Shown: piece after piece, positions 13,608 to 27,153 of the stretch
How positions within the stretch are numbered: position 1 is the first letter of the stretch
How the letters are laid out: every line of letters begins with the position of its first letter
DNA from: Eopsaltria australis
Taxonomy: Eukaryota; Chordata; Aves; Passeriformes; Petroicidae
Length of the DNA stretch: 64,000 nucleotides
Assembly: GCA_034509425.1 (NCBI GenBank)
Contig: JAVTVJ010000068.1
Location: forward strand, 3,906,001-3,970,000
Direction: 5' to 3'
The notes under the pieces: generated by a model
Databases searched by the model: none
What the model was told of the DNA's origin: nothing
What the model saw: the letters and a program-made list of their open reading frames with translations, nothing else
Position numbers and translations under genes: made by a program

Positions 13608-16120
13608 GTAGAGATCTGACTTTCTTCAAAAATCCACATTCTCTATGAATCTGGGAGGAGAGAGGGAATACAGGGAAATTTATACTGTCACAGATCATGT
13701 CTGTCATGCTGATTTTAATAGATTAGTTGGGGTAGAAGAATTAAAATGTTTGAAAGAAGCCATGATACAAGGCTAAACAGTTAAAGCATCTGCTCCTGTT
13801 TGTAAGTTCAGAGACTTTGGCAGAGTGGTTACCATGGCAAGCATAGCAGGAGACCCCTGCCAAAGCCTGGGAAGGTACTGACTAGGATGCAGGGAAAGGG
13901 GCAGAGCTGGATGCAGTGTTTGCAGATTGAAGCAAAGGGGTGATATGGGAGAAAATCAAAACTTCACGAAGTTGCTTTGTCAGAGAGAGGACCTCGGATA
14001 AAGCCTTGCCTATTTCTAAACAGCCTATTTACCTTGATGTATTTATCTTATTTGCCTTACCCTTCCTTTCAACTGAGGTGTGCTTCAACCTCAGCTAAAA
14101 TGACCCATTCTTAGATGAGCAATTGGCTACTGAATTGCACCCAGCTGACACCTCCACCTTAGGCTGACCCAAGACAATCATTTTACATAGCCTTCAGGTA
14201 CTGTGCTGGAGCAGTAGGGCTGAAAAGATTTGGGTTTTGCCCGTCAAATGATGTGCAATCCCTGAAATCCTTACCCTTTTTCCCTTCTGAATGTGCGTAA
14301 ATCTTTTCCCCTGCAGGCCATTTCTCTGCTGATTCGATGGCTCTTTTGATTAGTGGCAATAAAGTGAGCAGTACAAGCAGCCCTTTCCCGCTTTGGTTTT
14401 GGGGAGAGAGCTCTAAAGAAAGCAAAAGGCCAGGCTGATGTAGCACCCTCCGTCCATCATTCCCGTCCTGCAGTGCTTTCAAGTGCTATACGTCTCCATC
14501 TGAGATAACTGGTATCGATTTCTTTATTGCGTTGCTTCCTTTCTTTATAGTGCAGATGTGGCCTCAGTAGCCCTGTATTAAATTAAGAATACATTTTAAA
14601 AGAATATATGGTTTAGCCAAGGAGATCCCTTTCTCAAAGGATTTAATTTTCAGCCTGCTCTCTGGAGACGTTATCACCTGGTACATGTCAATCCTTCCTG
14701 AGCTCAATGGCTGATTTTTAGTCAGTGCCATTAAAGGGGCACAAAATAAAGTCAAAATGGGCTTGCCATGTCTCTCCTGCCTGCTTCCTGCTTGCAGCTG
14801 TCCTGAGAATGTCCTAAGAATAGATCAGCCTGTGTAAGATGCTCAGTTTCTGACTTACCTGTGCAGCTTGGAAGGGGAGTGAGGATGCGGAAGTGTCCTG
14901 GGAACCTGGCCAGGCACTGTAGCCACACTTGGGCAGGAGCAACGGCAGCAGGGCTGGAGCTAGGAGCAGTTGCAGGACATTCACATTCTACTTAAATACA
15001 AGAAGTGGGATGCAGCTAATTCCCTAGGAGTGTCTGGGGAGCACTAGTGGGATTACCACAGAGGATAACATTAGGGAGTCCTAAAAGGTCAGTAGTGTTA
15101 TACTTTCCAATCCTGCAAATTCTGTCTGCACAACCTCTCCCAGGGAGCAGTGCATTTTAGCAGGTTTTTCTGGGCAACTCTGTCCTCTCATTTTGGGCAG
15201 CCTCCTTCATGGCTTTTCTGTTAGGAAGAGAGATGTGTTTTTCAGTGCCTTTGTTATCTTAATGTGCAGCACTTGTGGACAAAAGACAAGGTATGGTTTA
15301 CCTCAGCTTGCCTCGGTTAAGCAATACCTTTGGGTTCACTCCAGGCCTGTAGAAGTAAGTAAAACAAAAGTGTAGCTAGTCTGCATGAAGGTTATACTGC
15401 GTGCTAGCTGCCTTTGTGAAATCATCTTTCCCTGACAAAGCTCAGATTATGCTGAGAGGTGGTCATTCATCTATTCACCACCTGTCACTCTCTCCTGGTG
15501 GCTCCAGAGCTTTCAGCTGAAGGGTCCACCTCGCTGCTGCCTTGGTGTTTCTCCGAGTACGGAATATCCTCTTTTTGTTTCTCCATCTCCTTCAGACTCC
15601 AAGTGCTGCACTTGGTCTCAAAGGGCTGTGAGTTGTTGACAGCACTTTTGTGTACATACACCACATGGCCCCATGGCAGAATGTCCTGCCTGTGAGCTCT
15701 GTGAAATATCCCAGACTCCTACACCGTAATTAATTATAATAATAGTAATAATAATGTAATTTATTAAAATTACGTATGCTTGTATATATTATGCATGGAT
15801 AACTAATGCAGATTGTCCACACTTTTGTTGCCAGAGCTGGGATTTTCAAAGTGACAAGCCATTGGAATTTTATCTCTAAACAGGAAAGGAAGGACTACTT
15901 CTTATGTAATAAATTTTCAGAATTATTTGTTTATAAGGGAAGGGGACTGGGGAGAGATAAGGAGAGTTCTTGACTCTGTTCACCTGCAGTCCAGATTTCC
16001 CTGCTCTGGACGTGCCACCTGCCATATGTTAGCCAGAAAGCTGCAGCACTGGCAAAAACAGTCAGCCCCTGGTCTGAGCTAGGAACAGCAGCTAATCTGT
16101 GTTTCTCTTTCTTCATCCAG
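13608..16120 (+). other. GRPR: GRPR intron 2
   Basis: Intron of 2,513 nt between the two recognised exons. It begins GTAGAG and ends TTCATCCAG, with phase 0 on both sides. It contains an AT-rich TAA/AAT simple tract near 15727-15775 and no recognisable mobile element or other gene. Confidence 0.93.
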
Positions 16121-16513
16121 ATTGAGTCCCGTAAGCGCCTTGCCAGGACCGTGCTGGTCTTCGTGTGCCTCTTTGCCTTCTGCTGGCTGCCCACTCACGT
16201 CATCTACTTGTACCGGTCCTACCACTACTCTGAGGTGGACACCTCCGTGCTGCATTTCGTTGCCAGCATCTGTGCTCGGATCCTGGCGTTCACTAACTCT
16301 TGTGTCAACCCCTTTGCTCTCTACTTGCTCAGCAAGAGCTTTCGGAAGCAGTTCAACAACCAGCTGCTGTGCTGCAGAGCTCGCCTCCTCATCCGCTCCC
16401 ACAGCATGGCCAGGAGCACCACACGAATGACCTCCCTCAAGAGCACCAACCACTCCCTGGCCACCTTCAGCCTAATCAATGGCAACCACATCTGCCACGA
16501 AGGCTGTGTCTAA
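16121..16513 (+). CDS. GRPR: Gastrin-releasing peptide receptor, last coding exon (TM6, TM7, C-terminal tail)
   Basis: Terminal coding exon of 393 nt including the TAA at 16511-16513. It begins right after the acceptor TTCATCCAG in phase 0, joining ...RKQ to IESRKRLA. It encodes the end of intracellular loop 3, TM6 with FAFCWLP, extracellular loop 3 ([11 protein letters not shown]), TM7 with [13 protein letters not shown] (the NPxxY motif, here NPFALY), a CC palmitoylation pair (LLCCRA) and a Ser/Thr-rich tail ending [13 protein letters not shown]. The Arg at the top of TM6 and the Ala in ICARILAF, both reported as important for GRP binding in the mammalian receptor, are present. Together with exon 2 this gives about 247 residues, against about 384 for the human protein, so roughly 137 N-terminal residues lie upstream. 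Compared with human GRPR as I remember it, TM6 has CWLPT for CWLPN and VCLFAF for VGLFAF, and the tail has one extra His. There is no frameshift or premature stop. The exon looks more GC-rich than exon 2. Confidence 0.97.
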   Translation: MESRKRLARTVLVFVCLFAFCWLPTHVIYLYRSYHYSEVDTSVLHFVASICARILAFTNSCVNPFALYLLSKSFRKQFNNQLLCCRARLLIRSHSMARSTTRMTSLKSTNHSLATFSLINGNHICHEGCV

Positions 16514-17670
16514 AGGGCACAGTCAGGGACATCAAGCACTAGGCATGGCTGCTGGATTTTGCTCCGTGGGGATGGTGAGCAGCACACATGCACATGCAAG
16601 GAGGTGTGGTGTGCTCAGAGAACTCAGAGGAGCTTGAAGCATCCAGCATTTCATCTTGGGCTGAGGTTCAAGCATCCAGCATTTCACCCTGGACTGAGGC
16701 ATTGCCAGAGCATCAGATCATTGAGCACCAGCCCACAGGATCTCCCTGGGAAGTGCTGCTGTGCTTTCAATGAGAGCAAAATGAGCGCCTTAAGATCAAA
16801 TCTCTCTTGGCTCTGCAGAATCTGCATCACTTCCATCACTTCCTGCTCAGTCCCAAACTTATGCAGACTTACAACAGTGATAAAGACTACATCAGGTGCA
16901 CACAATTTGTCAGAGCAGTTCCATCCATCAGTTCATGGTGTAATGTATTTTGACATAGAAATAAATCCATTTAAATAAGATAAATACTTTTACAAAGGAG
17001 TTCAATGTAGGTCATTTACAGACTTTTCAAGTATTTATTAATGTTCTGAGTATAGTATTAATTCATGGTCTAAAAGATATCAAGAGTTTACTGGGGCATG
17101 TCTGTGGCCCCATCTGAAGTGAGCAGTATCTTGCACCACGTCAATGTGAAAGCAGTAACGTGAATAAATGTGAGTTGGAATATGTTTACAGCTTTCAAAT
17201 GTGTGAGCTTTTGCCGTGTTGTGGAAGACACAGCTGGGCAATTTCCAAGCATTACTGTTTTGTTCTTCCTGTCTTCAAAGGTGTGAGATAGTGAATGTTC
17301 CATCACCTAAGTGGTATCACAATTTTAGTCAGGTTTAGCTAAGGGCAGGCAATAGCAGAAACTAATGTACAGTTACTTTTCATGTAGTAGTGCTTTGTAA
17401 AACACTAGTTTTTCAGCAAAAGTTATCAGCAATGCAAGGCCTGATCTCCAAGGCACATTTTTTCATACTATCTTCACCAAAATCTGTGGAGACAGAGTGC
17501 CATAACTGGCTAACAGTTTGGAGAATCAGGTCTACTGTGATGTTAGCTCCAGAACAATTTCTGTGCCAGGTACCATCTATTCTGGAACATGTGTCCTGCA
17601 GATAACAAACTCTTGGAGTGCCTGGGCTATAAGACACACAATGAAGCTGCACACCTGATGAATAAAACTG
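16514..17670 (+). other. GRPR: GRPR 3' UTR with candidate polyadenylation signals
   Basis: Non-coding sequence after the receptor stop codon. AATAAA hexamers occur at 16960-16965, 17163-17168 and 17661-17666. Any of them could end the transcript, and the sequence alone does not decide which. The exact 3' end is therefore unknown. A short tandem duplication near 16637 lies within this stretch. Confidence 0.5.
16637..16702 (+). repeat. Two-copy 33-bp tandem duplication in the GRPR 3' UTR
   Basis: The string AAGCATCCAGCATTTCA recurs with a period of 33 bases (starts at 16637 and 16670). Each copy continues into a similar CTTGGGCTGAGG / CCTGGACTGAGG sequence. It is a local duplication with a few differences between copies. 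Confidence 0.85.
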
Positions 17671-18920
17671 CTGGCAAATGAGGCCATAAACCAATCACTG
17701 TAGCAGAATATTGGGTTTCTGATGGCCCTTATTCACTTTGTTAATGATCCTTTTCATTACCACACCAAAAGATAAATGAAAGCTGGTAAAAATTTGTCCT
17801 GGGTTTGTTCTGTGTTTGTAGAAAAAGTCATGAGGGCAGTGTAAAAGCACTCAGCCCTGCATCTGCAGCTGCTTTGGGATGCTGGTGGAAGCTGCTGTCT
17901 GCAAAGACTCAAATGGGCTCTAATGCCAAAGGCAGAGCTCTGAAAACTTTGCCTGATTTTCCCTTTGGTCCTCCAGATGAGATTGTTCATGCAGGTAGGT
18001 GAGCTCAGGCTGTGGCCCCACCACTGTGCTGATGTGCTGCTAAGGGCAGCACTGCGCTGTTCCCCCACCAGCCCTGGGCACTGCCACCTGTGTGTCACCC
18101 CCTCCTGCAGCCGTAAGTGCCCCCACATCCCAATCAGCCTGAAAACTAATGGGATAGGGTCCTTTTACAGATTAGTCAATTCCCTTGCTTGACTGACTTT
18201 GTCACTATGGTAATAATTTTTACTGAGCTATCTGAGGTCCTCATTTATTAAAATTTTCAGTACTTTCCCTAATCTTCACTATGAAGCCACATACAGACAT
18301 ACCAGAAGCTCAGTCTGCAACCATTTCAGAGAGTTTGGTTGAGTTTCGAGCTGTTTATGATATTTCAAAATGAGAAAAATTTATCTGGCAGAAGACATTT
18401 TCATTAAATACTTTTTTTAGCCTTGTAAGAATTTAATCAAAAACAAGCAGGAATTACATACTTCAACAGCAGCCACACCATGTGTGCTACACGTGTCCTC
18501 CTGTTTAGTAACAAACAAGAGATTACTGTTGTTTTACAAGAGACTTCAAAAGTTTCTGAATTTTTGTTTATGAGGGAAGGAGCTAAAATAATAAATCATA
18601 AAAATGAGAAAATCATAAATATGGGGAAATGAGCACTGTTATAACTCCCTTAGGGCTAAGCTGAATCAAGTACCCTGCCTCCCTGAAAAAGGTGCTGTTT
18701 CAAACACAGGAGAGTTATGAAGATTTAGCACTGTAGATTTAAATAAGTGCTACTGATTTTACCCTTTTCTGCCAAACAGAGCTAGTGACTCCTCCAAGAA
18801 TAGGAAAGGTGGTTATGGCTCTAGTCTGGAAAGGCTTTCCAGAAATACAGCTGCAGGTTGTCCACATGTGTCACAGCCTCATTCCTACCTAAGTTGCTTG
18901 GCATTATTTAGTGATGCACT

Positions 18921-18980
18921 TGGCACTGCTGGTTGAACTCGATGACCTCCAATCTTAATGGTTCTGTGATTCTATGATTC
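18921..18980 (+). mobile_element. Very short CR1 LINE 3' tail
   Basis: The sequence GGTTGAACTCGATGACCTCC followed by GGTTCTGTGATTCTATGATT is the last 60 or so bases of a CR1 element. Confidence 0.85.
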
Positions 18981-20239
18981 CTTTTAACTTTATTTTTGCA
19001 TCTGATAGGCATAAATTTAGAGGGAGGTCCATTCAAAATGCAATCCTTTCATCAGAATCTAAGACACATACAAGTTCTTTTAATATTTAGAAAATTAGAT
19101 CAGGTCTTTTCAAATGAGATGTCAATTTTCATTAACATTCCTCATTTTATTCAGATCCCTGGATCCCTGTCCAATATCTTTAAGACAATTAGGTGGGTCT
19201 GTAAAAAAAAAAAAAACATTGAAAAAAGTTCCTGCAAAAAGTATTTTGAAATGTATTTCATAAACTTGCACTCATTTTTTAATACCATTGAAAGAGCAAA
19301 CCTGAGGTTGGCATTGTTTCTATTTCTCAAAATAATGAAAAATATCAATGCAGTGGTTGAAGTCAGGGAAGGAAGGAAGGAAGACTAAAGAAAATTTTTT
19401 TTAAATATCCCAGCAGGTAACTGAAATATTTGTAGCTGCAATTTTGTGTGTGCGTGTTTCTCACTCCTTGTCTCATTACCTTGGTTTCAAAAACACCATG
19501 TACTTTACACTGCTGCAGCAGCCTGCTCCCTTATCTAGAGCTCTCGCAGTGTTTGCTGGCACAGCTGCAGTGCTGATTCTTTCAACCTGGAGCGTTGTCT
19601 GCAGTGTTTTGTTTGTTTGGTAAATTTTCAAAGTGCCGAAGATAAAACCCGTGCCCAAGTGTAACCCAAGAAAACCTGTGCCCAAGATAAAATCCTGGCA
19701 GGCAACTCCAGCACTGTGCACTCAGGTACTGCCCAGTCCTGGGAGGTTTTGTAATCCCTGGTTGTGGCTCTGCACCCTCCTTTCAGCTCTGCTCTCTCCA
19801 TCAGCACTGGAAGCATTGCAGTAGTGACTCAGACCATGTTGTCTAAGGAATACTGTTTTTCAGTGTCTCTGAAATGCCTGGTTCCTGGGAAGCTGAAGAA
19901 TTTTCTCGCTGGATCCACACAACACGCCTAAAAGTGGAAAGGTGAAATTGCCTTTGAACCAGGCAACCCTTTGGGTTCAGTGTGCCCTGTCCTGCGTGAC
20001 ACATGGCAATTGTGTCATTTCAACTATCTGCAGGGTGGGGGTGTGGGAAGAATGGTCCCTGGGCCAGAATGTGTGTGTTTCACAGCAGGGCAGTGCTGCT
20101 GCTCCCCACGGTGCAGCTGTGCTTCCGTCCTGGGTCACAAGTGCTACAGGGCAGAGAGTTATTAAAAGTAAAAAGTACATGGCTGCCAATTGCTGAATCA
20201 GTGCGAAATGCAAAGCTAATGTTAAACAGGGATAGATCC

Positions 20240-20564
20240 TTCTCTGTCTGAAGGGGGACTACAGGGAAGCCAGAGAGGCACATCAGGAACTGTAGTGATA
20301 GGACAGGGAGCAATGGGTTCAGACTGGAAGAGGGGAAATTTAGCTTAGACATACGGAAGAAATTATTTACTGTGAGGGTGATGAGGCACTGGAAGAGGCT
20401 GTCCAGAAAAGCTGTGGATGCCCCATCCCTGGAAGTGTTCAAGGCCAGGCTGGATGGAGCTCTGAGCAACCTGGTCTAGTGGAAGGTGTCCCTGCCCATG
20501 GGAGGGGGCTTGGAACTAGACAATCTTTATGGTTCCTTCCGAAACAAACCATTTTATGATTCTG
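20240..20564 (+). mobile_element. CR1 LINE 3' fragment
   Basis: The CR1 3' UTR is recognised by GTGATAGGACAGGGAGCAAT, GATGAGGCACTGGAAGAGGC, GTTCAAGGCCAGGCTGGATG and the end CATTTTATGATTCTG. It has a 5' truncation like the other CR1 copies here. Confidence 0.93.
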
Positions 20565-21177
20565 TATTGAGTTATGTTCATGCTTATATTGAGTTATGTC
20601 CAAGCTTTCTCAGGAGAAATTGAATAGGATAAAGCATTGTTCTTCATTAGGAATTTAAATTTTCTGAGATCCCCAAAGTACCTTCACTCCCACTGAGCCT
20701 GGTGGGAGATGAAGATGCCAAATAAATCACAGCTTTCAGCTGTTCTTGCTTTAGTTTAGGATTATTCGGTGCAATTTGGCTTGAAAACTATTTATTCTAT
20801 GTTTGAAAAATCACCACAAAGGATCAAAAAGTATAGAAACTTTGTAATACTGACAGCAGTTAAAGAATTCACATTCCTCAGCTCTGTCTACAAGGGGCAT
20901 TTTTGTTGCAGTATTATCAAATACTGCCTTTTAGAAAACATTTAAATGTGAAAAATCAAAGGTGTGTGATTCTGCTGCATGGCAGCAATAGTTGCAAGCA
21001 AGAAAAAATATCAGATGGTGGAAAGGAAGAGTTTTACTTTTAAACACAAATATTTATTTATGAAAATATTTGTTGAACTCAAATAGTTATTTTTAAAAAT
21101 CCACCAAATAAAATACAAGGTAATGAGTTTTTCTTTGTTTTAAACAAACAAAAATTCAAAGCTTCTCTATTCACCTA

Positions 21178-21210
21178 ACAAGAAAACAAGGAAACAAGAA
21201 AACAAGAGAC
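21178..21210 (+). repeat. Short (AAACAAG)-type purine-rich repeat
   Basis: Four near copies of AAACAAG/AACAAGA in a row. Confidence 0.75.
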
Positions 21211-24200
21211 CTATTACTGATACGTGTAATCCTGATTCTCCCAATTAGCTTGATTTACATGGAATGAATGTTATAGTTAAAACCCTGAAAGATTACACTT
21301 TTATGCATGGTTTGGCAGAAATAATGTACGTTCTTCCTCATTTTTCTGATAAAATACATTTTTTTTTACACCAGAAAACCATCTGTGTGTATTCAGTTGG
21401 GAAAAAAAACCCCTGTCTTTCAGCCTTCTTTAAAGGCAAGAAGCTCAGTGCTGCTTATCTGAGCAGTGAGCAATCCCCTGAAATGTTAACTGCTCATTGT
21501 TAGTGCTGGGCCATGATAACAGGGTAGCTTATCCTCTCCATCCTGGGAAACACAGCAGCTGATGGACCTCTATCATTCACCATAAATCATTAGAGATTGC
21601 TGATACTGCCCTTTCCAAGAAGAAGACGGCAGCAGTTCAAGGATGCAAGGAAATATTTAGATGGCATTGTTCAAACCTGAGAGTTTTCTGCACCTTACTG
21701 AAATATTTGTGCTACCTTACTTCATTTTAATTTTTTTAAATTTCATGACACCATCTTTATACGTGATACTGTCTCTTAAATCTGAAAAACATGGATGGAA
21801 GATAGCTGATTTTAGCTGATTTGAGTCTTCTGTAAATTGATATTTATTTAGGAACAGAAAAGTTGTTGTTAGGCTGTAAAATGTATTTTAGCTTGGGTAG
21901 CTACAGCCACCCCTCCCAAGTGAGCTCAGGCAGCCTGCAGGGGGGCTCACAGATCAGCTGGACAAGCTGCTGTTGCTGCAGCCCTCCCTGGCACAGGGTG
22001 TTTCTTGCAGGAGCTGTACATCTCACATGCATCACTGCAGCCAGACCCTCCCCAGAGCCACAGCCCTGGGCCCTGTGCCCACACACCTCTTCTGGTCAGA
22101 CCACCTTGTCCCTGACCCCTCTCTCCTCCCAGAAGGGCTGCCAGGGTTCCACCCCTGCCATCCTGCCTGCAGCTGGGGCTGTAAGCAGCTGGACAGCCTC
22201 ATGCTGCACCCCGGGAAGAAGGGGCACTACACATCTCCGAACAGTGCTTGGCCCAGGCTGCAGATCTCCTGTAACTTATTTCTCCATTGTAATAGCTTCC
22301 CTAGGAAGCCTGAAGTTTAACTGTACAGGTCACCTTGAAAGGCTCAGCACCTTGAAATTGGTGGAGTTTCATGAGGATTCACACTTAACCCATAACAGGT
22401 AGGGCAGCTGTGCAGGTCATGCCACAAAAGGGATGAAAGATCTCCCTTTGGAAAGAGTCTCCCCTTGGAAAGTCCATCACTGCTGGCCAGATGGATTAAT
22501 ATTTATGCATCTACCTTGCACTTCATAATAATTGAGCACAACAATTGTAAAATCTTTAAAGAATAGAGGCTGAATAACATTCTGCTTAATCCTAAGATTA
22601 TCAATGAAGACTGTGTCTCATTTTATATTAAAATCACATCTAAAACTCATAAGTGCCTAATTGCTTGTTTATGGAAATAGCTACTTCAAATGATTTCTGT
22701 GATTAGCTTCACTGTTTTACTGTAAGTAGATATGAATTAAAGAGAATCAATCCTAGAATTCTTTTGAAATAAAAGATTGAATCTATCTTAACGTAAATTA
22801 ATTACACTTAACGACAAAATGCCTGCCTTATGCTGAACATCTCTTTGTAAGTGCTACTCTGTTTTCAAGGCAAGTCAGGTCCACCCAGTATGTTCTTTGA
22901 AGTGAATGGCTCTGGGCTTTGTGTCAGCACATCCAGCTGTGGAGTCAGACAGTGTATTATCCTCACCAACATCTCCCTGCAACTGGGTTTTTGTGGGAGT
23001 GGATTTGACACCAGGCTCTGCACTGAGGCAGAGAAGGAAGACTGTAACACCTGTAACACCTGTCCATTGAGCAAGTCCTCTTTCCTAAGCATTTCAAAGG
23101 GTTCAAGGGATTAAAAGAAAGAAAAAAAAAGAGAGTGGTGTTTCTATCTGTTTCAGGACTGGCCTAAACCCAAGCCAAAGCAGGTAGAAATGGGTGACCC
23201 ATTGGCCCTGGAGGTGAGCAACAAAGTTGAGCATAGTTCCAAAGGTGTGGGGTGCCACTCTCCTACCTATAGCCCTGATAAAAGCAGGCACCCAGCTTTG
23301 TTGAGCTGCCACCTTGTCGTCACCAACCCATGGAGATGGACAGGCACATCCAGTGCACATCATACCCCCTGTTTAGGACACCTCCCCATGCATGAGATGC
23401 AGCACTCCATCTCCCAGCACCCAGACCAACTCTAGATGACCACCTAGGCTGAGTGTGTCCTGCTGAGTCCCACCACACTTATCTGAGTCTCTGCCCAGGG
23501 CCCCTCTCTGTCCAGCCTTGTCTCCCTGCTGACCAGCAGAAGGATGCACCTGATGCCCCATTCTTCTGTGCTTACCAGCTGCTGCCCTGTCACCACCATC
23601 TCATGTCACCTTAGGCAGGCTCTTAGGCTGGTTTAACAAGGAGAAGGGGTCTTTTAGTCCCCATAAGTCACCTTAATGAGGCACACAGGAGGGCTCTTCA
23701 GATGGTGGTTCAGGTCTTTGCTTATTTGTCCCTCTGGGGTTGTCAAATGCCCCCCTGGAGTGTTTGACAACCACTGGCATGATAAGGGGAATTGGCTGTG
23801 AAAACACATCCAATGGCCACAGGGACCCTGTGGGATGACTTTAGACAACTCAAGCTCTGTTAGACCAGGAGTCTAACTTGGGGCCTGTCTCCCCTGTGCT
23901 GTGTGATTACTCATGTAGCAGACTGAATAGGGAGGAAAAGTCAGAATTAAAATGTCTTGTTGCCATAGATTCATACAGAAGGTAATTGCAAATCCAGAAA
24001 GTTCTCAAGCCAATCTCATGCCTACAGTGCGTACACTTTTGCTATCTATGCCAGAGGCCGAAGGTAAAGATCAAGAGCAATGGTTCTTGGTCTGATACAC
24101 ACTCATATGTGCCATGAAAGGGACAATCTGTAGGATAAACATAATTTATTGATGACCAAAAGGAAACGGAAAAATTGGGTGTGTTTCTCCCTGTAGGTGC

Positions 24201-26691
24201 AGTGTTGCATGTCAGGGAAGAGGCAAGCTGTGTAGTACCATCTGAGGGACAGAGTCTGGGTTGAAAATCACTCTAATTTTATGCCCTCACTCAGCAGTTA
24301 GCAGTCTCCAGGCAGAACCCACCTCTTTCCAAGAAGTGGAGCCCTTTGAGAGAGCGGTGAGCACTGAACTCCAGGAGGGCATTTCAAGTTCAGTTGTTTG
24401 TTCCTGGAGGAAAAATCATTGAGCACTTCTAATCGTTCTGAATGTGCATTCAGGAGCAGTTGCTGGCAATCTAGAACAAGCCAGGAATCGATTCAGGAAG
24501 GGTGGCAATCCATTACCATGACATGCACTTAAAAAACATCTTAAAGAGACCACACAGTATTTGCTTTTTATAAAAATGATAACAGCAAGATGAGAGGCAG
24601 TTCCACACCACAGACTGGCTTTATTAGCAGTGCACTCTGAGGGCAGCTGAAGACACAGCCCACTTAATTTCAGTTTCCAAGTGCATGTGTGCAAAAGCTT
24701 AGTTACAAACTACAAGATTGTACATATTTCATAAAGTGTGTATAGATTTGATATCTCCTATTAATATTATTTATTACTTTGTAAAGTAATGTATGTATGC
24801 ATTCAGCCATCTGTAGAGAATGTAAATATCTTGGATTGCTGTGCACAGAGGCAGTGCAGTTTATTTTATCTGAAACATGCTTTGCTTTCCTTTTCCAGAG
24901 GCTGTATAATCTGCTATGAAAAACAGTGAAAAATAATTTCCCTATTAAATGAAAATTAGCATTAATGTCAACGTCTCAGTTCTCTTGAAATAACATTTAG
25001 AAGGAAATTTAGAAGAAAAAAGTCAGAAAGTGAAAATGTGTTACAATTTGGATTTTTATTCTGTGACTTTGATGTATTTTCTAATTTTACACACTATGCT
25101 TTTAAAATTGCTCATGAATGGCCTCTACATAAATGGACTCAATTGAAGACTGTCAAACGTGAATATTGAATTGCACAAAACTCACAGCTAATAATGCATG
25201 ACAGACAAAATAGATGACATCTGTTGCTTTTGAGTTAGAAGAAAACCTGCAAGTTTCATAGGCATCTTTATCCACTTGCTTTTGTGTCAATTTTCAAGGA
25301 TTAGGAAGGGTGATCTTCCAGTGACCAAATAAACAACACCAGAGGCTGTGTCACCAAAAATCTCACTGAGAAATCCTCATCCCAGGTCCAGTGTTCTGCC
25401 ATGGGCAATGCTGGGCTGGCAAGCAATATGCAAGCCCAAAGGACTTGGCAGAGGTTTTTGAAATGTGTAGCACTCCCATTTCTGCTGCCACTGAGCTGCA
25501 GCAGTGGTGGAGATGTGGATGCAGTACCAAGGGGCTGTGAAGGGAGCAGGGGAGAGAGGAGGCCACAGACAGGGCAATGAAAAGCTGCAGTCAGCATTGC
25601 CTGTAAAAACAGAGGGCTCAGAGCAATTGAATAATTGAATACATCTAACAGTTATTGGCTGTGAAACTCAGCTGCAAAAGGTTGATTAATTAATGGAAAA
25701 ATACAGAGGCATGTTATGAAAGCTCTCCTGTGATATGTTGGCATCGGTGGGCTTTGTATCTGGCTCACTGGAAAGAAACTGTGAGTGACCTTTGCTTCAG
25801 CATCCATACCACTCCGAGCATCTGTTACACAACAGTTTTGGCCCTCTAAGAATCAACTGCAGCTCACAGCTTGAAGGAGATGTTGCTTTTGTGGAGAGTT
25901 ATTGCTCTTGAGGCCATCAATCCAAACCACCAAGTCTGTGGATCTCTTCCATCCTCGTTACAAACATTGTGAGCTGGATGCAGACATTAGGAGCATAGGA
26001 GTGCTGCAGGAGGAAGAATGTAACACTAAGTTCAATTTCTTCTGCTTGGCATTGTTTGATTCGGGTTCATAATGCAGCTCACGCTTTGTTCCATGTTTGA
26101 CTTACTATTCATCATATTATTTAAAGCTTAAACAGTATAGACAACTGACAAAAGACTGTTTATTGGAAAGGTTCTCTTTACATGTTTATGTCATCACCCA
26201 TTTAAAACTTCAATTTCTTTTTCTATCCTGTTGGCTACAGTTCCATTATCTATTATTATACAAAATTGCTTCTTATATTGCATTTTCTTGCAAGTGATCT
26301 GTGTATTATAATATTAAACACTATGAAATAATCAGAATACTGCATTTGAGTAGGAATTTTTCACAGCTTACACATATCAAAACTCAGACCTTTCACTGTG
26401 CTTTTAGCATGAAAAGGTATGGAGTACAATAATATCCCATTCGTTTAATTTATTTTTTTTTAATATAGCATTTGCACAAATTGGAAAATCACTGATACTC
26501 ATTGGAAAATCTTTAGAGAAAAGTGTTGCAAGACATCTCTTTGCTCTGCACACGATGAAGTGCACAGAGACTGCAAATTCTACCAGTCTGCAGTCTGGTT
26601 TCTTTCTGCTCAGGCAGGCAGGGCTAGTACGAGTTGTGCTGGCACATCAGCAATCTCATGACTTGAACACATAAAGGAGTAAAGAAATTCT

Positions 26692-27153
26692 CTGGGCAAC
26701 CCCTTCCAGTGCCTCACCACTCTCACAGTAAAGAAGAATTTCTTCCTAGCATCTAACTTAAACCTGTGCTCTTTCAGTGTGAAGCCATTCCCCCTTGTCC
26801 TAGCACTACAGGCTATAGTAAAAAGTCCCTCTTTTTAAAAAGCTCTCTTTTCAGCTCCTTTAGGTACTGGAAAGCTGACAGCAGGTCACCCCAGAGCCTT
26901 CTCCCCTCCAGGCTGAACAGTCCCAACTCTCTCAGGCTGTCCTCATAGGAGAAGTGCTGCAGCCCTTTGTCCTTCCTATGCTGGGTCCCCAGTGCTGGAT
27001 GCAGAACTCCAGGAAGGGTCTCATGAGAGCACAGTAGAGGAAATGAATCCCTTCCCTCAACATCACTTCTCATGCAGCCAAGGACAGAGTTGGCTTCCCA
27101 AGCTGCAAGCACACATTGCTGGGTCATGTCCAGCTCCTTGTCTACCAACACCC
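26692..27153 (-). mobile_element. CR1 LINE fragment (reverse orientation), lacking the extreme 3' end
   Basis: Read on the minus strand this is CR1 3' UTR. On the + strand it shows CCTTCCAGTGCCTCACCACT, CTCCAGGCTGAACAGTCCCA and CTTGTCTACCAACACCCA. The left edge begins inside the element, so the last 100 or so bases and the terminal ATTCTATGATT motif are missing. Confidence 0.92.

Noticed and set aside
16079..16453. A 124-residue open frame on the minus strand opposite GRPR exon 3, and another + strand frame at 16122-16430
   Set aside because: They are antisense and out-of-frame shadows of a clearly coding, GC-rich exon.
21863..22402. A 179-residue + strand frame
   Set aside because: No recognisable motif. 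It is rich in Ser, Pro, Cys and Gly as expected from a chance frame in GC-rich sequence, with no sign of splice sites or a family.
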